The notes: generated by a model from the sequence alone, not told the origin. A stretch of DNA of 37,910 bases from Betaproteobacteria bacterium (GCA_025356395.1 JANXTA010000077.1:1-37910); one strand, 5' to 3'. Positions 1 to 9,253 are shown, counted from the stretch's first letter. A program made the numbers and translations.

Positions 1-140
1 GGGCTCGATGCCCGCAACGAGACGCGACTACGGCACGAACCGGCGAGGGGCCTCGGCGCAGCCGGGGACCGACACTACCGGAACGGGTCCGGCTCGCGGC
101 GGGCTCAATGCCCGCTGCGGGCCGCGACTACAGCTCGAAA
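1..140. repeat. Imperfect 100-bp-period direct repeat at window edge
   Basis: Bases 1-40 and 101-140 match at about 32 of 40 positions. Both copies begin GGGCTC(G/A)ATGCCCGC and share CGCGACTA further on. The period is 100 bp. The left copy is cut by the window edge, so the array may continue outside. No convincing gene covers 1-211, and the open frames there look random. This could be the end of a tandem array or of a repetitive gene. Confidence 0.5.
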
Positions 141-211
141 GCGCCCGTAGAGCGGCCCCATCGAAGACGGGGATCAGCACTGCCGTAGACGTTGTTGCCA
201 GGAACCGTCCT

Positions 212-772
212 TCAACGCAGATGCTTGTCCACGATCTTCTTGAACTCTTTGAACTCATCGGATGAATCCTTGAGTTCGATGGCGATCAACGTGTACTTCG
301 CCCGCATCGCAAGCTCGGCTGGCGTGTACTGACCGGGCAGTCGCGGCATGGAATCCGCCACGATGGCTTCGGGTGCGATGGCTGGCGGCGCGGCGGCCAG
401 TGCCGACGAGAACCAGGCACCGATTCGCACCCCCGCGTAGAGCAACTTCGCCAGCAGGATCGAACAGCCACCACAGAGACAAGCTTCGTAGAACATCTTG
501 TCCGCCAGCTTCCGATTGACGCCGGGTGTCGCACAGGCGACGTCATGGACGATCGAAGCCCGCCGGTAGTCGCCGGTGTAGGGACTGCCGACGGAGGTCC
601 ACAGCGCCCTGGGGATGCTCGCACCATCGACGACCGAATTTATCGGCGCACGCCAGAAGCGCCCCCGCGGATCGCGATAGATGAATTCGACGAGCAACTT
701 CATGCGCCGATCGGGACCTGGCTCGGTGAGCCAGATCGCACTCGGTTCGCCGGAAAAACTGTTATTCGCCAT
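212..772 (-). CDS. DUF1353 family protein
   Basis: A protein of about 186 residues. The N-terminal half carries the DUF1353 signature: VDGASIPRALW, then GSPYTGDYRRASIVHD, then a Cys-containing stretch. The second half is Ala-rich with a hydrophobic helix (LLAKLLYAGVRIGAWF) and a charged tail. DUF1353 proteins occur in phages and bacteria and their function is unknown. I chose the second ATG (770-772) because AGGGA lies 6 bases before it, whereas the first ATG (776-778) abuts that site. The gene is divergent from the large peroxidase gene across about 190 bp. The family call is firm; the role is not known. Confidence 0.82.
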   Translation of the reverse strand: MANNSFSGEPSAIWLTEPGPDRRMKLLVEFIYRDPRGRFWRAPINSVVDGASIPRALWTSVGSPYTGDYRRASIVHDVACATPGVNRKLADKMFYEACLCGGCSILLAKLLYAGVRIGAWFSSALAAAPPAIAPEAIVADSMPRLPGQYTPAELAMRAKYTLIAIELKDSSDEFKEFKKIVDKHLR

Positions 773-843
773 TTGCATTCCCTGATCGAATTGCTGTTGC
801 GAAAAAAGTCTCTTCTATATGCTCGGACAGGCACAGTGGACGA

Positions 844-868
844 ATTGAATATCAGGGAAAAATTCAAT
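844..868. promoter_or_regulatory. Inverted repeat in divergent intergenic region
   Basis: ATTGAAT (844-850) and ATTCAAT (862-868) form perfect 7-bp arms around an 11-base spacer. They lie in an AT-rich stretch between the divergent DUF1353 gene and the DyP-P450 gene. The position suits an operator or promoter element for either gene. Function is inferred from position only. Confidence 0.35.
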
Positions 869-964
869 CCGGAAGTCAATAAGTCACTTTCCATCTGTGA
901 ATAAAATACAGCGTCGCTTTCTTTTGCTCGTCCATGCTCCGCCGACACAGTCAAGGGGAATTCG

Positions 965-3900
965 ATGCAAAGAGACCTCATCGTCAAAGGGCGCAGCCTC
1001 GGCGGCGCTTCGGATCTGACGCTATTGGCTCCGCTCAAACCGGGCTTCATCGAGGCGCTGGAATCAGTCACCCACAAGACCCGGACCAAGCGCGTGCTCG
1101 AGACCTTGCACGGCGCACGCATGTCGGTTCACGAGTATCACAACGCCCCATTGCTGTCGGATGCCGTGGAACGCGTGGGCGCCATTCAATCGGTTCGCGT
1201 GGCGGTTCTGGAACCCGAAGACAAGGTTCTGCTCGCGGTGACCTTCGACGGCAGCTGGGATTCCTATATCCGCCTGCTGTGGGAAAAGGTCGGTCCCCTT
1301 CTCGACCTGATCTTCTGCGACACGATCGACTACGTCTGCTCCGACCGGAGTTTCGAGGAGTGGATGGGATGGGCGCGACGGGTCCAGGTCGAAACCGGCT
1401 TGTTCTACGCGCCCGAGTCGACGTCGGTCGACACGTTCTATCACCGCCGTACCGAACTCGTGCGCACGCGGAGCGCCAACTGCGATCTGCCGGTCGTCGC
1501 CGACGCCGTGACGGCGAACGAGCTGGACGAAGTCCGCACGGTGATGCCCTCCGCCGAAGAAGTCGTCGAGCGTTTCGTTCGCAACCAGCGCGAGCCCTTG
1601 CAGGACGACCCTCCCTACGCGCAGATCCAGGATGTCCGGATGGTGCGCGAGCGAATCCGCAACGGCTTCGAAGGCCTGGCGGCCCTCTACCGGCTCGTCG
1701 AGCTCTATCCACCGATCACCGAGGACGGCGCGATCCTGAGGAGTGCTGCGACGAACCTGCTGCGCGAGTTCGTCAACATGAACGACGACAACCTGATCTT
1801 TTTCGAGATTCAGAAAGCATCGGTCATCGGATTCAAGCGCTTCCCCCGCCAGGTCGCGTGGTTGTTCCCCGACGGACACTCGGTGGCGCGCCCACGAACC
1901 ATCCCGCCGTTCCCGAAGAACGATGCCGTGATCCCTCCGAATGACCTGAAGGACATCCAGGGCGGGATCATCGAGGCCTACGATCCGGTCACGCACGGGC
2001 TTCTGTTGATGCTCAGCTTCGACACGCCGAAGGTCGCGAAGGACTTTCTGCATTGGGCCGAATCGAACATCACGAAGGCGAGCGATGCGCACGCGGATAG
2101 CTCGGTCATCTTTCACAACGTCTACTTCACGCCCGCGGGCCTGCGCGCCATCGGCATGGACGAGGATTCGCTGACCTTCTTTCCCGAAGAGTTCCGGCAA
2201 GGCATGGAGGCACGGGCCGGCCTTCTCGGGGACGTGCGCAGCAATCATCCACGGCGCTGGGAACTACCGAAGCGCATCGACGCGCTCAACCGGCCCGGGC
2301 GCGAGACGATCGAGATGAACACAGTGCACGCCGTCCTGCAGCTACGCTGCTCGGTCCGCGACGGCGACCGCGGGCGCCACGCCATCGACCTGGCGGACAA
2401 CGACCATCCGCTTCACAGCGCGGTAGCGCAACTGCGCCGGAAGCTGAGCGCGCTGACGATCCTAGCGATCCAGCCGCTCACGCGTCATGCGCGCACCGTG
2501 GGGACCGAACTCACCGCCATCGATCAGTTCGGTTACGCCGACGGCGACAGTCAGCCCGATGTCCTGCCGCGACAGACGGTACCCAGTGCGGGCACGCCTT
2601 CCTTCGACCTCAATCGCGCTCATCTCGGAGAGGTCGTCCTCGGCCATCCGAACGCGGCGGACGATGTCCACGATCCCGTCGACCGGCTGCGCTGGCTGCG
2701 CAACGGCAGCTTTCTCGTGGCCCGGAAATATCAGCAATTCCCCGACCTGCTGGACCGTGCGGTGAGTGCGACGGCGGCCGTGATGCAGAAGCAGCTGTCC
2801 GGGCATCCGTCTCTCGAATATTTGAAGGAGATCGTCTACGGCAAGCTGGTGGGCCGCTCGCGGCTCGACGGAACGCCGCTCGCGCCGCACAAGTTGGGTA
2901 CCAAGAACAATTTCGTCTACACGAACGACGCGCAAGGTCTCGCTTGCCCGCTTCACGCGCACATCCGCCGCGCCCACCCGCGCAATGCGACGGTGCCGGG
3001 CATGCGGCCGCCCCGGCTGGTCCGTCGCAGCATGTCCTACGGTCCGGCGCCGTTGCCGATTCCCGGAACGACGGGTCTGCCCGCCACCAGCACTCGCGCA
3101 CCGGCCGATCGCGGCACGGTATTCATGGTCTTCAACGCCAGCATCGCCGAGCAATTCGAGGTGGTGCAACGATGGCTGGTCGGCGGCAACAGCACCGGCT
3201 CGTCGTCCACGGAAGGCAGCTGTCCAATCGTCGGCGTCCCCGAAAACGGCATCCCCCGCCACTTCCGCTTCGAACACCTAGGACAGGTCTTCAGCGTTCA
3301 GCTCGAAGACCAGATGACCCCCTTCGAGACTCCGCCGACGGTGACGCGTCTCGACTGGGGGCTGTACCTGTTCACGCCGTCGATGAGTGCCTTGCGCGCT
3401 CTGGAAGCGGTGGCCTCGAGGGCCGCACACGAGTCTCCGCCGGCCACTGTGCCGTGGGAGCTGCAGCGCGGCCGAAGCCTCGTCGCGGCGCTGAAGGAAC
3501 TCGAGAAGCACCCTTGCCCCGTCACGTCGCGGGACGCATGGAAGGCCGCGATCGAGGACCCGGAGTCGATCGATCGACTCGACGGAGCGGCGATCTGGGC
3601 CACCATCCGCGAGGACCACGGCGGCGTGATGAAGACGTCCTATGGAACCCTGGTCGCCAGTCTCGAGCTCGTCGCCGATGTCTTTCTCGACCCCCACGCG
3701 CGCTATTCGGTCTGCGGGCAGCTCGAGCGCATGAAGAAGAGCTTCGGCGAGATCTCGCTCGGGATGGATGCCGGGCCGATCTACCAGCAGCAGTCCGGCC
3801 CCATCAACGAGGCGATCGAGAAACTGAAGAAGAAAGACACCTTCCGGTACGCGTTTCGCGCCGCGAAGACCAAGATCGACAGCATCGTGAAGGAGGCCGA

Positions 3901-5674
3901 TACCCAGGCCAAGGAGGCACTGGACCCTCGCCTGGCGGTCGCTTTCGATGTGCGGGAGATCGTCGACGAAGTGCTCGCCACGCTTTGCGAAAAGTGGTTC
4001 GGTCTGGCCGACGATCCGACCTGCACGAAGGAAGAGACCGACAAGGGCTGCTTCGCACGAGGCAGCACCGACTGGAACTGGCGCCCCGGCCAGCGTCCAC
4101 TCTATCCCGGCCACTTCACGGCGATGTCGCGCTACATGTTCCAGCCCTATCCCGGCGCGACCGTGGTCGAACTCGGCGAAGCCTACGGCCAGGCGCTGCG
4201 GGTCGCGATGAGGACCTTCGTGGCCGCGCATCGCGCCGCGGGAACGAAGCCGAAGGTCGAGCGGGACTCGGCCCAGTACGCGCCGATCGCCCTGGCCACG
4301 TTCGACCATCCGCTCGGCCTCCACGACGACGACTTCGTCGCGCGCAACATGGTCGGCGTGCTGATGGGATTTAACCCGACGATCATCGGGGCGGTGCTCA
4401 ACGTCGTGCGCGAGCTGCAGCGTGAAGGTCGCTTCGCCGCGTTGCGCGTCGCGCTCGCAGGCAACGCGTCGTTCGCCGCTGCGAAGAAGCTAATCCAGCC
4501 GATCATGGAGCGTGCAACGCAGATGCGGCCGATGCCCCAGATCGGCTGGCGCACGTCCCTCAAGCCGCATCGACTCGGATCGGATCCCACGCACGCGGTC
4601 GATGTCCAGGCGGGCGACCGGATCATCCTCGGCATAGTCTCGGGCACGCAACAATCACTGGCCGATGGCCAACCCGACTGCAAGCTGATGTTCGGGGGCG
4701 ATCGCTCGAAGAGCCCGCATCCGACGCATGCCTGTCCTGGCTACGAAGCCGCGATCGGCGCGATGCTCGGAACACTGTCGGCCCTGCTGACGCGACCCGA
4801 AGCCATCCGTCAGGGACCGGCACTGCTGACCTTCCAGATCGAGGGCCCTTCGAGCTACGTCACGTTGCCTCCCCGTCACCCCGACCCGGGACCACCGACG
4901 AAACCCATCCCGCAGATGCCGACCGGGACGCGCGAGAACCTCGTGCTGGCTTGGGGAGACTCGTGGGTCGACTTCCGGATCGCCGGGGGGACGCAGATCG
5001 CGAATGACCTGCGCGACTACCTCGAGCATTTCGGCTATCGCATCCCCAACGACTTCTGCCGCTGGACGTCGTGGCCGAAGATCGAGACGATGGCCGCATC
5101 ACCCGACGCGTTCTGCCAGTTCATTCGCGACCAGGTGCAGACCAGCGACCGGTCCCTCGACGCCATCCTGCTCTCGGCAGGCGGCAACGACTCGACGCAG
5201 GGCACGCTGCAATCGCTGATCAACCGAAGAGCTCTGGGGGTGCCGACGCTCGATCCGGTGAAGGTCGCGAACCACATCACGCGCATGGAGGGCCACTACC
5301 GCACGGTCATCGCCCGCATCCGGCGCACGCTGGCAGACCTCCGCGTGCGCGACGTACCGATCGTGCTGCACGGGTACGACTATCCCTATTCGCGGGGTAC
5401 CGGCTACGACGGCTGGCTGCAGAAGCCTTTCGAATACCAGGGCTACAAGGGGCACGAGCGGGAACAGGATGCCGCCATGGTCGTGCTGATCGACGCGCTC
5501 AACGCAATGCAGGCCGGCCTCGGCGTCGTGCACGTCGACCTGCGCGGGACGATCCAGCGGCAGTGGCCCGCAAACCCGCTGCTGGCCTGGTACAACGACC
5601 TGCATCCGATGGAAGTCGCCTTCCGCGATTTCGCGCTGCAGATCGACGCCGCCATCCAGCAAAACAGGCCATGA
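965..5674 (+). CDS. DyP-type peroxidase / P450-like / SGNH hydrolase fusion protein
   Basis: A 1569-residue protein with an ATG preceded by AAGGGGAA at good spacing and no signal peptide, so probably cytoplasmic. Residues 1-300: a ferredoxin-like domain with FDGSWDSYI. Residues 323-850: DyP-type heme peroxidase, starting at DIQGGI, with the GxxDG motif as GYADG (distal Asp526), CPLHAHIRRAHPR (probable proximal His666) and RLVRRSMSYG (distal Arg687 or Arg688). Residues 870-1295: a P450-like domain ending in THACPG with the presumed thiolate Cys1257, but with RATQ where ExxR is expected and GFNPT in the I helix. Residues 1322-1569: SGNH hydrolase with GDSW (Ser1333), GGND (1406-1409) and NDLHP (His1547). 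The reading frame is unbroken over 4.7 kb. I know of no characterised protein with this layout; the nearest analogy in logic is the fungal Ppo peroxidase-P450 enzymes. Substrate unknown. Confidence 0.88.
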   Translation: MQRDLIVKGRSLGGASDLTLLAPLKPGFIEALESVTHKTRTKRVLETLHGARMSVHEYHNAPLLSDAVERVGAIQSVRVAVLEPEDKVLLAVTFDGSWDSYIRLLWEKVGPLLDLIFCDTIDYVCSDRSFEEWMGWARRVQVETGLFYAPESTSVDTFYHRRTELVRTRSANCDLPVVADAVTANELDEVRTVMPSAEEVVERFVRNQREPLQDDPPYAQIQDVRMVRERIRNGFEGLAALYRLVELYPPITEDGAILRSAATNLLREFVNMNDDNLIFFEIQKASVIGFKRFPRQVAWLFPDGHSVARPRTIPPFPKNDAVIPPNDLKDIQGGIIEAYDPVTHGLLLMLSFDTPKVAKDFLHWAESNITKASDAHADSSVIFHNVYFTPAGLRAIGMDEDSLTFFPEEFRQGMEARAGLLGDVRSNHPRRWELPKRIDALNRPGRETIEMNTVHAVLQLRCSVRDGDRGRHAIDLADNDHPLHSAVAQLRRKLSALTILAIQPLTRHARTVGTELTAIDQFGYADGDSQPDVLPRQTVPSAGTPSFDLNRAHLGEVVLGHPNAADDVHDPVDRLRWLRNGSFLVARKYQQFPDLLDRAVSATAAVMQKQLSGHPSLEYLKEIVYGKLVGRSRLDGTPLAPHKLGTKNNFVYTNDAQGLACPLHAHIRRAHPRNATVPGMRPPRLVRRSMSYGPAPLPIPGTTGLPATSTRAPADRGTVFMVFNASIAEQFEVVQRWLVGGNSTGSSSTEGSCPIVGVPENGIPRHFRFEHLGQVFSVQLEDQMTPFETPPTVTRLDWGLYLFTPSMSALRALEAVASRAAHESPPATVPWELQRGRSLVAALKELEKHPCPVTSRDAWKAAIEDPESIDRLDGAAIWATIREDHGGVMKTSYGTLVASLELVADVFLDPHARYSVCGQLERMKKSFGEISLGMDAGPIYQQQSGPINEAIEKLKKKDTFRYAFRAAKTKIDSIVKEADTQAKEALDPRLAVAFDVREIVDEVLATLCEKWFGLADDPTCTKEETDKGCFARGSTDWNWRPGQRPLYPGHFTAMSRYMFQPYPGATVVELGEAYGQALRVAMRTFVAAHRAAGTKPKVERDSAQYAPIALATFDHPLGLHDDDFVARNMVGVLMGFNPTIIGAVLNVVRELQREGRFAALRVALAGNASFAAAKKLIQPIMERATQMRPMPQIGWRTSLKPHRLGSDPTHAVDVQAGDRIILGIVSGTQQSLADGQPDCKLMFGGDRSKSPHPTHACPGYEAAIGAMLGTLSALLTRPEAIRQGPALLTFQIEGPSSYVTLPPRHPDPGPPTKPIPQMPTGTRENLVLAWGDSWVDFRIAGGTQIANDLRDYLEHFGYRIPNDFCRWTSWPKIETMAASPDAFCQFIRDQVQTSDRSLDAILLSAGGNDSTQGTLQSLINRRALGVPTLDPVKVANHITRMEGHYRTVIARIRRTLADLRVRDVPIVLHGYDYPYSRGTGYDGWLQKPFEYQGYKGHEREQDAAMVVLIDALNAMQAGLGVVHVDLRGTIQRQWPANPLLAWYNDLHPMEVAFRDFALQIDAAIQQNRP

Positions 5675-5684
5675 GCGATGCCGG

Positions 5685-8600
5685 TCACAGTCCCCGGGCC
5701 AGTGCCTGCGCCTGCGCCAGGTGCCACGCCATCTTCATCGAAGCCAAGTCGTCGCAAACCTTGGCCATCAGTGCCCGCGCTTCGGTCTCGCGGTGGAGGC
5801 GTCGCAAGGCCTCGGCCTGTGCGAGACGATTGACGGCACGCTCGCGTGGCGAATCGCGGAACTCGGCGACCCGCTCCGCGCGGGCGAGATACGCCAGGGC
5901 CCGACGCTCGTCTCCATGCGTCGCGGCGAGGCAGGCCAGGGCGCGACAGCCCTGAGCCTCGCCATGTCGATCGGCGGCACGGACCCGCGCGAACAGACGC
6001 GCCGCGTGGTGGCGGGCGTCGGTCAGGCGACCCAGCGTGATCGCCGCCTCGACCAGCCACCCGTAGTTCAGCGAGGTCGACACCGCGCCGCCACGCATCT
6101 CGATCCAGCGGGTCGGCTCCTGGATCGCGAGCAACGATTCGACGCTGCCGTCGAGCGCCCAGCGCGCGCAAGAGCTCAGCGCCTCACCCATCGCGACCAG
6201 GTAGCGGCTGCGGCAACGCATCGCGATATCGGCCCCCTGGAGACCGATGGCATGCGCCTCTTCCCATCGGCCCTGCCAGAGGAAGACCGCACACATCAGT
6301 TCGCGGATCGACGCCCCGACCGAATGAACGTTGTCGCCCAGCAGTTGCAACGCTTCATCGAAGGCCTCCCAGGCCTCGTCGAAGCGGCCCAGATCTCCGA
6401 ACGTGTAAGCCATCCGACCCAGTGTGTAGGCCGCGCCGACCGCCGCCCGGTTTCCGGCATGGCTCAGCTGACGCTTGCCTTCCACGGCTTGCGTGAACAG
6501 GGGGAGCGCACGATTGTAGAGGCCGGACGATGCGAGGGCCTGCGCGAGCGTGGCACGGACCTGGACCGCCAGTCGCTGATCGCCGCTGGACTCGGCATGC
6601 GCGAGGGCGGCCTCTGCGTAGCGGATCGCAAGACGAGGCCGGCCCCGACCGTAGTTAACGTAGGCGAGCCAGTACTGCGCCCGCGCCAGTACGTTGTCGT
6701 CCCCGAGGGAGCTCGCCAGCTCGACCGCTCGCTCGAAGAGCACGAAGCCCTGCGCTACATCCAGCGGATCGAACACACAGGTCTGTCCGAGCTTCTGCGC
6801 GATCTCGCACCAGCGAAGCTTCATCGCGTGGGCGGGCGCAGGGGACGCGTCGAGGGCGCGCAAGGCGGTGATGTACTGGACACGCGCCCGGTCGAGCGAC
6901 ATCGCCGCCAGCGCCTTGTCGCCCGCAGCCTCTGCGAACGCGGCGGCCTGTCCGCTCATGCCGGCCGCATCGAAGTGATAGGACAGGGCCTCGAGCCATT
7001 CGAACGCATCTTCGTTGCCGACCGCCGCTCGCAGGGACTCGGCGACCTGGGCATGCAAGGCGCGCCGACGCGTCGACTCGACCGTGGCATACACGGCATC
7101 GCGCGTCAGTACGTGCTTGAATCGCAGCGTGCCCGGCTGGTCGCCCGGCACCAGGAAATCCTCGTTGGCCAGCGATGCCAGCAACTGCAGCACGTCGTAG
7201 GTCGGCGTCAACCGCTCCAGCAGCCAGATCGGGAACGTCGTGCCGGCCACGGCAGCGAAGCGCAACAGCTCGGCCTGCTCGGCGGTCAAGCGGTCCAGTC
7301 GTGAAGCGACCAGCGTGTTGATCCATGCGACGCCACCGACGCCGCGCGGCGTCGCACGCAGCGTGTCGCCCGCACTGGCCGCATGGCAAAGCTCTTCGAT
7401 GAACAAGGGGTTGCCGCCCGACAAGGCGACGATCTCCTGAACGACGAAGGGATCGTGATGCGGCATCCATGCGGCCACCGTGGCGTCCGACTCACCGGGT
7501 TCGAGCGGACCCAGGCGCAGGAACTCGGCACCGAGCAACGTGTGATCGTCGACGTTGAACGGCCGGGTCGCGATCAGGATGAACAGCGGCAGCTTCCTCG
7601 CGCGCAGCATGTCGAGCGCCTGTCGGCTCGCATCGTCCGCCCATTGCCAGTCGTCGAGAACGATGACGACGGTGTGGCGGCTGGCGACGACGGTGATCAG
7701 GTCGACGATCGCTGCGATACGGAGCGCGGCGTTGCGCATCGCCGGGATCTCTTCGGAGCCCGCGAGCAACACGCGTGCGATAGCCAGCACCTCCGCCATC
7801 TGATCGACACCCAATGCGCCGAGCGCCTCGGCCATCGAGCGCTCGTTCTCTTCGAGGGCGGCGCCGATCCGCCAGGCCAGCGCATCGCGAATCAGCTGCA
7901 TGAACGGCTGCAAGGGCTCGGCTCCCAGGTAGCCCTCGCAGAATCCACGGAGCACTCGAAACGAGCGAGGATCGAGCCGTTGCCTGAGCTCGTCGACCAT
8001 GCGGGTCTTGCCGATCCCGGGCTCGCCGATCACGACCAGGATCGAAGCGCGTCCCGCGCGAGCCTGCGTGGCCGTCCCCACCAGTTGGGCGAGCGCGGTC
8101 GAACGGCCGACGAAGGCGATGACCCCGCGTCCGGCTGCCGCGTCGATCCGTCGTCGCACGGCGGACCTGCCGTGAATGTGGAGGACATCGAAGGGTTCGA
8201 TGTAGCCCGGCAATTCCTTCTTCTCGGGCAAGGCCGTGAATTCAAAAAAGTACGCTTGCGGACCGAGCGATTGGGCGCTCACGAAGATCTGGCCGGGACC
8301 CGCGAGCTTGCCGAGCCGATTCGCGATATTGGAAACCCCGCTCAGCACGTCGAAGTTCTTTCGCCGACCGACCTCGTCGAGCAGGAAGACCAGGCCGCAG
8401 TGAACACCCGAGTGCAGGCGGAAGTCCGTGCCCGTGGACACGACCCGATCGATGCCCCGAGCGACCGTGTCGTGCAGCTCAAGCGCGGCTTCGGTGGCGC
8501 GCCGGGCATCGTCCTCACGCGTCGGTTTGTGGCCGAAGGTGGCGAACAGGCCATCGCCTTCGAGCCGGACGATATGTCCGCCATGGCGCTGGATGACCGA

Positions 8601-8756
8601 TTCCGCGACTCGCCTGAAATAGGAAATCAGCCCTGCGTATTCCTCGAGTTCCAGCCGCTGGGCGATGCCGCTCGAATCGCAGATATCGGAGAAGAGCACA
8701 GTCACGAAATGCTTCTCGCCGGCGGGTGGATCCGAAGCGCCCTGCGCGATGGTCAT
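5685..8756 (-). CDS. Class III nucleotide cyclase-like / AAA ATPase / TPR signalling protein
   Basis: A 1023-residue protein. Residues 15-195 form a class III cyclase homology domain, with metal-binding Asp24 (FSDICDSS) and Asp68 (LEGDGLFATFG) both present. A P-loop follows, GEPGIGKT (244-251), with a Walker B-like IVLDDWQWADD near residue 370, typical of the AAA_16/STAND ATPases joined to cyclases. The rest is Ala-rich helical TPR-like repeats. No DNA-binding domain is seen. It may make cAMP or cGMP, or be a regulatory scaffold; I cannot tell whether the substrate-selecting residues are functional. It converges on the DyP-P450 gene with only 10 bp between the stops. No good ribosome site is visible before the ATG. 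Confidence 0.85.
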   Translation of the reverse strand: MTIAQGASDPPAGEKHFVTVLFSDICDSSGIAQRLELEEYAGLISYFRRVAESVIQRHGGHIVRLEGDGLFATFGHKPTREDDARRATEAALELHDTVARGIDRVVSTGTDFRLHSGVHCGLVFLLDEVGRRKNFDVLSGVSNIANRLGKLAGPGQIFVSAQSLGPQAYFFEFTALPEKKELPGYIEPFDVLHIHGRSAVRRRIDAAAGRGVIAFVGRSTALAQLVGTATQARAGRASILVVIGEPGIGKTRMVDELRQRLDPRSFRVLRGFCEGYLGAEPLQPFMQLIRDALAWRIGAALEENERSMAEALGALGVDQMAEVLAIARVLLAGSEEIPAMRNAALRIAAIVDLITVVASRHTVVIVLDDWQWADDASRQALDMLRARKLPLFILIATRPFNVDDHTLLGAEFLRLGPLEPGESDATVAAWMPHHDPFVVQEIVALSGGNPLFIEELCHAASAGDTLRATPRGVGGVAWINTLVASRLDRLTAEQAELLRFAAVAGTTFPIWLLERLTPTYDVLQLLASLANEDFLVPGDQPGTLRFKHVLTRDAVYATVESTRRRALHAQVAESLRAAVGNEDAFEWLEALSYHFDAAGMSGQAAAFAEAAGDKALAAMSLDRARVQYITALRALDASPAPAHAMKLRWCEIAQKLGQTCVFDPLDVAQGFVLFERAVELASSLGDDNVLARAQYWLAYVNYGRGRPRLAIRYAEAALAHAESSGDQRLAVQVRATLAQALASSGLYNRALPLFTQAVEGKRQLSHAGNRAAVGAAYTLGRMAYTFGDLGRFDEAWEAFDEALQLLGDNVHSVGASIRELMCAVFLWQGRWEEAHAIGLQGADIAMRCRSRYLVAMGEALSSCARWALDGSVESLLAIQEPTRWIEMRGGAVSTSLNYGWLVEAAITLGRLTDARHHAARLFARVRAADRHGEAQGCRALACLAATHGDERRALAYLARAERVAEFRDSPRERAVNRLAQAEALRRLHRETEARALMAKVCDDLASMKMAWHLAQAQALARGL

Positions 8757-9253
8757 GGTGGCATTCGTTCAGAAGCGTCCGGGCGCACTCGCTGCGCAAT
8801 CGTCCCAATCAACGCGAGTGGGAAGTGACCAACGGTTCGACTCTCCTCGCCGCAAAGTGAAAAATCTTCGCGGTCACATTCTCGACTCCCTTCGACCGAT
8901 AGTCACGAGCGGCGACCCGCATTGCAACGAAGACTAGAATTCATTTGAAAGCAGCCGGGTCGATCGATGATGATCTTGTGCGTCGAGAAACCAGCATCGA
9001 ACGAGCATCGGCGGCTGGTCAATCAATCAGGAACGGGTCCCGCCCCAGGTGCCCCATGCCAATGGCAGGTGGGGGCATCTGCCGACTCGAACGGGTCGCG
9101 AGACCACTCGGCTGGAGCGACCGGCGTAAGGCAATTTGCTCCGATGACCACCTTCCGAAGTGCCTCGGAAGGTCCGGCTCCCGGTGCGATCGATGGCTCC
9201 ATCGACCGCACGGAATCCTGGTTGGCGATTCGTGACCGAGGCCTCGTCCCGGT
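8757..9253. other. Intergenic region with two hairpins
   Basis: About 500 bp between the starts of the cyclase gene and the end of the lipoprotein gene. I see no supported gene. The left part should hold the promoter of the cyclase gene. The right part holds two strong hairpins, listed separately. Confidence 0.5.
9150..9211 (-). terminator. Two tandem hairpins downstream of lipoprotein gene
   Basis: ACCTTCCGA (9150-9158) pairs perfectly with TCGGAAGGT (9165-9173) across a 6-base loop. A second stem, 9184-9211, pairs GTGCG.TCGATGG with CCATCGA.CGCAC with one mismatch. Both lie 40-105 bp past the stop of the minus-strand lipoprotein gene. Neither is followed by a T run, so they may be weak or processing hairpins rather than classical terminators. 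Confidence 0.4.
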
